Shown: positions 31,250 through 47,500 of the stretch, in pieces
Layout of the letters: every line of letters begins with the position of its first letter
Numbering within the stretch: position 1 is the stretch's first letter
DNA from: Halisarca cf. caerulea
Lineage: Eukaryota > Porifera > Demospongiae > Chondrillida > Halisarcidae
Assembly (NCBI GenBank): GCA_963170055.1
Contig: CAUJGJ010000258.1
Coordinates: forward strand, 1,473,601-1,521,100
Length of the DNA stretch: 47,500 bases
Direction of reading: 5' to 3'
The notes under the pieces: generated by a model
The model's database searches: none
Told to the model about the DNA's origin: nothing
What the model saw: the letters and a program-made list of their open reading frames with translations, nothing else
Position numbers and translations under genes: made by a program

Positions 31250-33981
31250 CACACACACGGACAGACGCACAGTGGGTATATGAGGAGTAACTTCAAATAT
31301 TCAACATCAAAATAATTACAAAGTCATACAATGTCATAAATTTCGACTAAATTCAGAAAACTTTTGTAAAGGCCACCACTATGCACCTATGTATGTACAA
31401 CATACAATTTACTGTTTAGTCTCAGGAGACAATGCCATACAGTATACATACTTACTACAAAGGTTCTATTCTATTCCTTGTAGTCATTTACACGCTTGAT
31501 ACACACAAGTTTGCTAGAGGATAAGTATTGCTAAAACAGGACTGCAAATATGCTTACCAGTGTATATACGTATGTATGTATAACAATGGAATATTTCTCA
31601 ATTCAGCATCTTCTATTGTCAGACTCTGACACAGATAACATTTAAGTCTGATTGAAATGCTGACAGTATGATCATGTTTGCATGCTACGTATGTACGTAT
31701 GCACCCATCCATAACGGTCTAGCTTAAAGATGGAGTCTAGAGCATACATAGAAATAGTGTAATCGTTACAATGAATTGTACACACAAACAAACTGTGTAC
31801 AGTAGCTGAAGACATGTGTAACACCCTTTAATTGTTGTTTCTGGTTCCAATCACTTGGCAGTTGTCAGTTCGCACACAGTATGTGGTGGCACTATTTCTA
31901 CGGATGTTCTCTGCTCTACCTTTAAGCTAAGCCAGCATGCTTTGATGTGTGCACTTGCACGTCATGTAAACTTGTGATATTGTCAGCATTTCAAATCAGA
32001 TATTATGCATAAATCAGGGAGAGGATGTAATAGTTGCAGGGACAGTGTGTTCTGCATGCTGTTGTTTCATTGCCTGAACAAGCAGATTTGCACAAGAGCC
32101 GAGTGTTACAATACGGCTTCTGTTATTTCAATTTCAAGACATTTTTCCACTGTTCTTTGTACATACATACATGCATATAAATTCTGGTCACATAATGGGC
32201 TTGGTAGTCTAACTTCAATACTGTAACCCATGTATATTGCATACTGTACATGTGTATGTACGTACATACACATGTACATACGTGTGTACACACTACACAT
32301 ACCCTTATGCACATACATACGTACATACGTATGTACACACACGTACACACATACATATACAAATATTATACATATACATATACATACGTGCATAATACTT
32401 TACATATGTACCCATGTATATAAACACTACACACATACGCACATGTATGTACATAAGTATGTAAACTACACACATTCGTAGGTACATATATGTACATACA
32501 TACTTACGTATGTGTTCAATGCACACATAAACACATCTACGTACATATGTACATACATACTACACATATGTGAATACGTACATACATGTACGTACTCTGT
32601 ACATAATACAGCAAAATAGTATACTGTAATATAAAAAGCAAAACATGTAAGTAGTATGGTGTTCACAGACACACATGTAGGTACCTACCTATACATACAT
32701 TTGTATCCCGATGCGTGGGTGTTTTCTATCTACTGCAAAAGCACTGCCGTGAAAACATAACCCATGTACACAAGTATGTGAACACAGCCATCCACACACA
32801 GGATGTTTACCCATTATAACGATTAAAGGTACCCTGAACATCAGCAGAACACTTTGCTGCGTACATATGTATGCACATCCACAATATACGTACATATACA
32901 GGGAACCCTCTAATAAAGGACACCTCCGAAATGCAGCCACCTCCTTTAACAGGACACCACTGCTTTGCCCATTTGGCATCTCTTGCATTGACATGTGTGT
33001 ATTCAAACCTTCTGAAAAAAGGACACCTCCCTATACAGGACAGCTTATTGTGGTTGCAGTGGTCGGAGGAGGGTTTAAATGTACACGAGTCAACGCAAGG
33101 GAATTCAAATGGGGCAGAACAATGGTGTCCTGTTAAAGGAGGTGGCTGTTAGAATAGCCCATGGCTGAAGGCTTCCCAGTCTAAATAAGTTACCCTAATA
33201 CCCTGATGGCGTCCTTATTATAGAGGTTCCGCTATAAATACACATACGTACGTATGTACAAGTATTTCATCTACCAATTCACGCAAACACAAAATAATCG
33301 TAAGTGTACACTTATACGTACACTTCTGTGCATTTTGTGCACACATGCAGTGTGTACTTACGAACACAGAAGACGGTCACACAACACAATGGGAGCTACA
33401 ACAGAACAATTGATTATTGAAAATTACACACCTAAATGATAAAAGCAGAAATTAAAGTATTGAGTAGTCTATTAAATTGCAATCAATTAGCTTATAAACA
33501 CAAGAATCATACAGAAAGTGTTCAAAAAGAGTGAATCATTCAAAATGGCAACCATGGTTACGTAAACACATAGACATAAGTGTGAATCAGATTTAACGTT
33601 CATGTATCAAATCTTTGCAACCCCTGATCATTGTCACTCAATTCAATCAATCACAAGGAGCAATCCGGTTACTACGCATGTACATGTAGTCACATACGTA
33701 CGTACATGTGGTCACATATGTATGTACATGTCAGGGTTCTATCTAGGAATAAAATTTTTTTGGGGGGGAAGCTTGAGTATTACAGTGAATGACTGCGCGC
33801 AAGATATGCATGTATTGTCATGTATATAGCAGGGTGATGAGGGGAAGGGGGGGGTACTTACAAAGTATAGTAGGGGGGCAGGTACATGTATTATGTGGTA
33901 TCCTAGAAATCTATAAAACACATGCAGTGCCGTGATAATAGAGGTGCATGCAGATATGTATATATATGGAGTGCAGGGATC

Positions 33982-34023
<42 letters not shown>

Positions 34024-34234
34024 CATATGAAACTAGGGGGGTCTGGGGGCATGCCCCCCCCAGGGAAAATTAGAGTTTTTAGGTGAGATAATGTTGCATT
34101 TGAGGCCATTTTAGACCATTCAAGGCTGATTTTCACACTCAAATAGGGCCTTCTCTATAGTAATACAATGAGTGCCTGTGTGTATACGTACATGTGCACA
34201 CATGTGTGTACGTACGTGCGTGCATGCATGCATG

Positions 34235-34272
<38 letters not shown>

Positions 34273-37200
34273 TGCACAACCGGATATATTATGGAGTGCT
34301 GGAGTATAAGTACTTACCTAGAGGGGTCTTGGGGCATGCCCCCTAGGGAAAATTTGAGTTTTTTGGTTATACAAGGTTGTATTTGAGGCCATTTTAGATC
34401 ATTCAAGGTAAATTTTGACACTCAAGTAGGGCCTATTCCATAGTATTTTGGATTGCAGTTGGAATTTTTTTGGGGTGGAAGCTTCCCCCCCGCCCCCCCC
34501 CCCCCCCCCACTGGATAGAACCCTACATGTAGTCACATACGTACGTACATGTAGTCACATATGTACGTACATGTGGTCACATATGTACGTACATGTGGTC
34601 ACATACGTACGCACATGTGGTCACATATGTACGTACATGTAGTCACATATGTACGTACATGTGGTCACATATGTATGTACATGTGGTCACATACGTACGT
34701 ACACGTGGTCACATACGTACGTACATGTGGTCACATACGTACGTACATGTGGTCACATACGTACGTACATGTGGTCACATACATATATGAAACCCAAACA
34801 AAGAATAATGGGCATCGCACCTCTCTGTAACTAATTATGACTCACATGTGATCTACATGTGTCTAACATGTGATCTACATGTGATTGACATGTGATCTAC
34901 ATGTGACTGACATGTGCTACACACATAATTACTAACACATGACCTACACATGACTAATACTGTTCAGTGAAACTTTTACATCCAACCAAAAATTAAAAAA
35001 CCCTCCCTAAAATAATTTTTATGGCTTACTACAGTCAGACCCCACTTTTCCGCACAAGTCCGTTTTGGATAAAATTGTGGATAAAGTAAGGGAACAGTAG
35101 TATACTGTAGAGCAGGGTTATTCTAGCTTGTTCCAACAAATGTACTGCAGAAGGTGAGGGAACTGGGCAGGCGGTGTAGATAAGTGAAGTCACTACAACT
35201 AGTATGTAAGGTCAATTGACCACAAAAATGTTGTAAGATGTGTGACCCCTGTTTCCAGTTTAGAGTGGAGACTTTCTGACATCAAATTGTGCAACAATTT
35301 AGGATATTGCATAACCCACATTAGGAAACGTTTACAGTACAACAAAGAATACACAGGTACCTGCCTTAGGGGAGTCTGCATTATTGTCAATGACAGGTAT
35401 TCAACTAGTGTCACCCCAACACAGACAAACCACCAAAAGATCATAGCAGCAAGTCAAAGGCTTCTACAGACTGCAACATGCACTTGGTATCTTCTGTATC
35501 ACAGATAGAAGGCACAGCAGGTGCTCAGTCAAACCAAGAATGGAAGTAGCAGCTATAATATACTTTGCACCTTTTCAAGTGGCTTGCTTTCAAGATGGGC
35601 CTTCACACGAAATCAGAGACAATAGAAAAGGCAACTGTCTATGCATGTATGGCTTTACAGCACACACTTTCTTATCTCCCAAAAACTATACAGCATATTA
35701 CAGTTAATGTACTTCAATGTTAACACACTGTCAGGGATTTCTTAAATAAAGTAACAGCTGTATTCTTCACAAGGCTTTAACCCAAAATTTTAAATCGCCC
35801 AGCCCTAAAGCAAGGCATCACAATGATGTACTATCCTGATCCCACACTGAACCCTTTCAGATCAACCTCACACATTATCACAACTAGGTGTGTACTGCGT
35901 GATCTCAGACACACAAAAATGGCTTCCACTTCACTCACAATAGTCTAAGCATCAGATAACCCATTACACTCTCTGAATGCTGACAATGCACCTCTTGCAT
36001 ACATACAGATACACATGGTGGCATGTGTGTGCACCTTCCCATGTATAATGCATACTTGCATATGCCTGTGCACGGGAACATCAAAGAACAGGGAGTACTG
36101 CTACAACTTCAGCAGTTATAATAATTGATACAGTGAGTGATCAGCACAAGTGTTCAGTACCGTACAACACACTTCCTTTCAGGAGAAACCTTCACAATTC
36201 TCATGCATGAGAGGCTTGGGTTTATCCACAAAACTTGCACTGCACACAGAAGAATTTAATATGGTTCTTTATAAACAATCCAGGGAAAGGACACAGTAAT
36301 CTGTTATCAATTGAAAACAAACACAATACATTTAATTACAAGATAATTTTGCTGATTCAGAATATTCATTCTCAAAAACATGGGTCCACATTAGCGCTCC
36401 AGTATACCAGCATCTAAATACTACATGGCATTATGCAAAGTGACAAGAACATAATAACATAATACATGATATGATGCCTTCTGACAAATTGAATGCGTTT
36501 GCACACATGTACGTAGATATGTAAACTGTACTCAAGTACCCATCATAACAGCCGAGAAGTTAAAAAGTACAGTCAAACCTCGTTAGTGAGTACACCTGGG
36601 GACCCTCCAAGTTACTACTCACTATCAGTAGTACTTGCTAACCATATAGATTAGTATTATGGGTTATAAGCTGGGGTATCATATCCTTGTACTTCTTAGC
36701 CAAGTATTACTTACTAACAGTGTTCTGACTAATGAGGTTCTACTGTATGAACAGTAGAATATCAGAACTGATTGAATCATAAATTAGATAAAGGGGATCG
36801 AGAGAGAGAGTGCCATGTTCAAAGAGATACAGGGTCGTATGTACTTGGGAGGTGTCCATCATTGGACGTTTCAATGTACGTAAGTGAAATCTCAGAGGAA
36901 CAGGAAGAAAGAAGGCTATTGACAAATATCAACATGAACAAAGGTGTACTGAGGAAGGCTCACAAAAGGAGAGGTGCATGAAGATCATAGTATATAGGTG
37001 TAGGAACCATGGGGGCTAAGGGGGCTATACCCCCCAATATTTTTATTTCTTCTGAAATACATATATTCTTGCAATATACTATATTCCAAAGTACTAATCA
37101 TTCGTACACCTATGTAGTACATAACATAAATGGTGTATGGTACATACACATTGCGAGAGTGCATGATTAGGGCCCTACTGAGGGGACCATGGCCCTCCTA

Positions 37201-37425
37201 GTTCTATATCTTGCATTGAATTTCTTACATGTCAATCTAATAGACTGAGTAACTAATGGTAATGCAACGAATTCAAACTTGTACATGATCTTAACGTAGA
37301 AACTGTACACTATGTGGGTGAGTAAGCATGCATCAGCACAATAGAGGGTGCAGTTTCAGCTTTTCTTTTGGTATCAAAGCAAAAAGATCAGGCAGGAGTG
37401 TTTCACACACCTACACAATATGTAA

Positions 37426-37466
<41 letters not shown>

Positions 37467-37498
37467 CACACACACGTACACACGTACACACGTACACA

Positions 37499-37565
<67 letters not shown>

Positions 37566-38043
37566 GTGATGATAATCAATCTTTCCTGTATCTTATTTTG
37601 CCTGTTCACCTTTGCAATGTTCGCTGAAAAATGTACAGTCGACTCTCCTGCGCAGTGCAAGTTGGACATATAAACAAAAATGCTAGCCTGTTCTCGCCTA
37701 TAGTCTTTCGCTCACCATGCCTAGCCAGCAGTGACAGTATTTTAGGGTTCTCACCCATCCTCAAGCCATCTCCGTAATCCAACATGTTCAAGGCAACGCT
37801 TCTAGGTCGTCTCTCCTTCCTCTTCAGCTTTTCTGGCAAATCACCATCTGGGGAAAGCGATCTAACGCTGGGAGATTCGCGTTGTTCCTGGTCCTGTCCG
37901 ATCATCTCCTTCCACGAATCTTCCTCGTATGCAGCCGACGTGTCTACAACTCGCTTCAGTGACCGCACTTTTGCTTGGGTGGAAATGACCTGGAAAGAAT
38001 CCTCCATGTCATACGAAGTTGAAAATGACGCTACTGCCGCCAT
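28213..38043 (-). CDS. Myosin-I tail homology (TH1) domain protein without a motor
   Basis: Firm exons on the minus strand: 38043-37716 (109 codons + 1 base), 29555-29321, 28979-28921, and a short last exon 28247-28213 ending [10 protein letters not shown]. Exon 1 has a charged, probably disordered N-terminus with [11 protein letters not shown], then ends in the TH1 start [20 protein letters not shown]. The 29.5-kb exon carries the TH1 core: [37 protein letters not shown], then [10 protein letters not shown]. Next comes [17 protein letters not shown]1 is the basic, acidic-phospholipid-binding tail of class-I myosins. The KCC gene ends only 1.5 kb upstream on the same strand, so no motor exons fit. 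The middle of TH1 is not fully resolved; candidate exons are listed separately. The ATG at 38043 is the best start, but an acceptor-like cttcttttcag precedes it, so an upstream non-coding exon is possible. Confidence 0.7.
28541..28660. repeat. (CA)n with (CG)n core
   Basis: catgcgcacgcgcgcgcg followed by a pure CA run; potential Z-DNA-forming alternation. Confidence 0.9.
29076..29173. repeat. (GT)n microsatellite
   Basis: GT repeat with regular gcgt interruptions in an intron of the TH1 gene. Confidence 0.93.
29806..30154. mobile_element. CAGTAGAACCTTGAT MITE, about 350 bp
   Basis: The left TACAGTAGAACCTTGATTAT is mirrored by ATAATCGTGGTTCTACTGTA on the right. Non-coding interior. TA flanks fit a Tc1/mariner-pogo type target. 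Confidence 0.8.
30475..30625. mobile_element. MITE remnant, second copy of the 22376 family
   Basis: Shared order of acacctctctaatctgacac, ggattacggaatgactctta and ttggattatagagatgcc. Ends are worn. Confidence 0.55.
31168..31262. repeat. (CA)n microsatellite
   Basis: CA run with acacgg interruptions at the right end. Confidence 0.93.
32695..32743 (-). CDS. Candidate small TH1 exon ([15 protein letters not shown])
   Basis: Acceptor cacggcag joins the preceding candidate in phase (tc+t = Ser). The VDRK motif resembles the K-x-N/D-R-K loop of TH1. The donor could be gtatgt (exon end 32699) or gtatag (exon end 32695). Only the second, giving phase 0, could join sequence near 29636-29556 in frame. 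The connection to the core exon is unresolved. Confidence 0.35.
32899..33235. mobile_element. Composite 'aaggacacctccgaaatgc' MITE
   Basis: The left end acagggaaccctctaataaa pairs with tattatagaggttccgct at the right. The interior carries a piece of the LINE-like tail (ggctgaaggcttcccagtct, aataccctga), so one repeat seems inserted in the other. Confidence 0.65.
33362..33395 (-). CDS. Candidate small TH1 exon ([10 protein letters not shown])
   Basis: 34 bases between acceptor tgttgtag and consensus donor gtaagt. In phase with exon 1 of the TH1 gene it reads [12 protein letters not shown], which lines up with the V-L-F-x-D-x-V strand expected after the start of TH1. Very short and unsupported by other evidence. 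Confidence 0.4.
33725..34527. mobile_element. hAT-like element with CAGGGTTCTATC ends inside a minisatellite
   Basis: The left end reads CAGGGTTCTATCTAGGA and the right end GGATAGAACCCT in inverse orientation. Inside are two direct copies of a segment of roughly 120 bp (34025-34150 and 34318-34445) starting ggggtct.gggggcatgccc. Also an (AT)n tract at 33976-34027 and G- and C-homopolymers near both ends. The 22-bp catacgtacgtacatgtggt satellite is present on both sides. No transposase. Confidence 0.7.
34525..34785. repeat. 22-bp minisatellite, about 12 copies
   Basis: Unit gtcacatacgtacgtacatgtg (20 of 22 bases: gtcacatacgtacgtacatg). Two more copies lie at 33688-33725, left of the inserted element. 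The unit holds palindromic acgtacgt and tacatgta-type cores. Confidence 0.93.
34838..34960. repeat. Degenerate tandem acatgtgatctacatgtga repeat
   Basis: About six half-units alternate acatgtgatct and acatgtgactg over 110 bases. Confidence 0.75.
35026..35195. mobile_element. Degenerate MITE, relative of 21040-21215
   Basis: Starts acagtcagaccccacttttc and contains ggataaagtaagggaac and gatAAGTGAAGTCAC at its right end. Confidence 0.5.
35196..36564. other. TH1-gene intronic sequence without recognised features
   Basis: Ordinary AT-rich sequence. An 88-codon plus-strand frame at 35242-35508 shows no domain pattern or codon bias I would trust. Confidence 0.5.
36565..36752. mobile_element. CAGTCAAACCTCGTTAGTGAG MITE, about 185 bp
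   Basis: The left TACAGTCAAACCTCGTTAGT is mirrored by ACTAATGAGGTTCTACTGTA. The interior repeats actatcagtagtacttgctaac. Confidence 0.8.
37427..37563. repeat. (CA)n tract with four cgtacaca units
   Basis: CA repeat interrupted by acacgtacacacgtac. On the sense strand of the TH1 gene it is (GT)n, about 150 bases after the exon-1 donor. Confidence 0.93.
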
Positions 38044-38205
38044 TGAGCACCCTTGCACTAGAGCTGAAAAGAAGAAATAATATCCGAGCCTTGCTCCTTT
38101 AATCCCCCGCCGCGAGTACAAGGTAAGAGGTGTGGTAATAAGATACCGTGAAGAGTGAGTCACTGCAAATACGTGTGACAATCACGTGACAGATAAAAGT
38201 CGATG

Positions 38206-38285
38206 TAGTCTCGCGAAGCCAGACCCGCTCTCGCTGCCATTCGCAGGCGAGTGCGAGATTAATTGGGTCTGGCTACGCGAGACTA
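38206..38285. mobile_element. 80-bp palindromic MITE (TAGTCTCGCGAAGCCAGACC)
   Basis: 21-bp arms, TAGTCTCGCGAAGCCAGACC... and ...GGTCTGGCTACGCGAGACTA, differ by one or two bases. A 39-bp CpG-rich loop lies between them. It lies about 160 bases upstream of the inferred TH1-protein start codon. Confidence 0.85.
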
Positions 38286-38321
38286 AAATCAATCCTACGC
38301 ATGCAGCTGGCCTAGCTATAT

Positions 38322-38983
38322 ACAGTGGTACCTGTCATATAAGACCAGCCGAGGTTCAGATAAAATTGGTCTTATAAGACAGGTGGTCTCTCATCACAGG
38401 TGTACAATTGTACATGTATCACGTAATGAAAATTGCACTTATAAACATGCAATACAATGTGAACAACACAACTACAGTGCATACAAATGTAACTATATGT
38501 CCAGTACACCTTCTATTATAAATATTCGATACAATATGAACAAAACAATGCAATACAAGTGTTCATACAATGTGATCAACACAATGCAACTGTAATTTCT
38601 ATGTCAGACTCCTTCTAAAGACAATATTTTCCGCTTTCTAGTTGCCATTTAACACATGAATCCGAATTATACTACATTCCGTATACGCATCTGCAGGACG
38701 AAGTTGCCTATTTGTATGATTATTGTTATTATGAAGAAATCGTTTAAAAAATGGATTTGCTTGGAACGAAAAGTAACATTACTTGGTTTAAAGATCTTTG
38801 GTCGGTGGGAACAGGTAAATTTTGACCTAAAAGACCAAATACCATGGTCGCTGGTCGCGTTCAACAGGTGGTCGGCCATCACAGTTCGAAAGTACAGTAA
38901 ATGCTATCCGTTCTGGAAAATTTGGTATTAAAAGGCAGGTGGTCGCTGATTACAGGGGTCGTACATTACAGGTACCACTGTAT
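38322..38983. mobile_element. CAGTGGTACCTGT MITE, about 660 bp
   Basis: The left end ACAGTGGTACCTGTCATATA is mirrored by ATTACAGGTACCACTGTATA. Sub-terminal ggtcttataagacaggtggt and ggtattaaaaggcaggtggt segments are also related. The interior has tandem caatacaatgtgaacaacac-like units and no transposase. Confidence 0.82.
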
Positions 38984-39539
38984 AGCCAATTGGCTGCACG
39001 TGGCCGGCCTGTATCTGTCCGATTGCATGCATGAGTTTTCGTATAATAATACATGTTTTGTCATGAATACATTTTCCCCTTATGCATGCATGGACAATAT
39101 ATAATCAAGTCAGATCTAGAGGCTATTTTACTTACATATGCATGCATGCAAAGGGGCTAAATCAACAATATTACAGATTAATTTATATATATCAAATTTG
39201 TCCTAGCTATATATATTTGTTCAATATTATAGTTCATTTCATGCAGCCTTGTATACATGCACAACCTCCATGCATGATGAGCTTCCTGATCCCCTCATAT
39301 ATAATTCACGTTGAACAATACTTGTTTATATTTATTAATTGACTGAAAATCATGCATCGCCATAATAAAATTATTAATCATTAATCTATATAATATTATA
39401 ATATATACACTAGATAGTAAGCCCAACAATTACAAATAATTCCATCTTAAGTACATAATATGGTTTCTGCAAGGACAAGCATCTTAAATACTATGGCAAT
39501 AAGTATGACTCAGGTGATGTCGGCAATGTGGTGGGGGAA

Positions 39540-47500
<7,961 letters not shown>

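Larger units (their letters stand above)
38044..39539. other. Intergenic region between KCC 3' end and TH1 gene 5' end
   Basis: Contains an 80-bp palindromic MITE (38206-38285), a roughly 660-bp MITE (38322-38983), and AT-rich sequence with many gcatgcatg words. A TTTATT at 39331-39336 (AATAAA on the minus strand) lies 204 bases after the KCC stop and is a candidate poly(A) signal. Confidence 0.6.

Noticed and set aside
30886..31290. Plus-strand 134-codon frame with [20 protein letters not shown]
   Set aside because: Ends in a CA repeat, contains a local duplication of acatggctgcttgcatgc-like sequence, shows no domain pattern, and lies inside an intron of the opposite strand. Not enough to call a gene.
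33739..34026. Open frame with Tyr-Ile repeats
   Set aside because: Translation of the (AT)n tract inside the hAT-like element.
37784..38080. Plus-strand 98-codon frame
   Set aside because: Antisense shadow of TH1-gene exon 1, which has the TH1-type pattern and a proper donor.

Overview
The window is animal nuclear DNA. It is intron-rich, has no operon structure, and is loaded with (GT/CA)n microsatellites, (ATGT)n tracts, minisatellites and many short inverted-repeat transposons. The proteins (a modular SRCR/EGF receptor, a filamin-repeat protein, a heterotrimeric G-protein alpha subunit, a myosin-I-tail protein and a K-Cl cotransporter) point to an early-branching metazoan. A sponge is my best guess from small symmetric phase-1 exons and the SRCR/EGF architecture, but this is inference, not proof.

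Layout. (1) About 286-8453, plus strand: exons of a large modular cell-surface protein whose 5' end lies outside the window. Order: beta-sandwich module, EGFs, cysteine-rich knot, SRCR, cysteine-rich knot, second copy of the beta-sandwich module, twelve EGFs, membrane-proximal region, transmembrane helix and acidic tail. All extracellular module exons are phase 1-1 except one EGF exon that carries a frame break. (2) 10396-12684, plus strand: an intronless gene of eight filamin-type repeats with no actin-binding domain. (3) 14736-26149, minus strand: a complete eight-exon G-alpha gene giving a 355-residue protein, Gi/o-like in its core but with an unusual C-terminus. (4) 28213-38043, minus strand: a gene with a myosin-I tail (TH1) domain and no room for a motor; some middle exons are uncertain. 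(5) 39540 to beyond 47500, minus strand: the cytoplasmic C-terminal half of a K-Cl cotransporter (SLC12 KCC type), eleven exons.

The genes do not form an obvious pathway. Intergenic and intronic DNA is mostly repeats: CAGTGGAACCT-type terminal-inverted-repeat MITEs (pogo/Tigger-like), hAT-like MITEs, 80-bp palindromic MITEs, a LINE-like 3' tail present twice, and tandem repeats with 16-18, 22, 26, 38 and 42 bp units. Several microsatellites sit exactly at splice donors or directly after a stop codon.

Splice coordinates were derived by hand from reading frame, phase and GT/AG signals and agree in phase for the G-alpha and KCC genes throughout.
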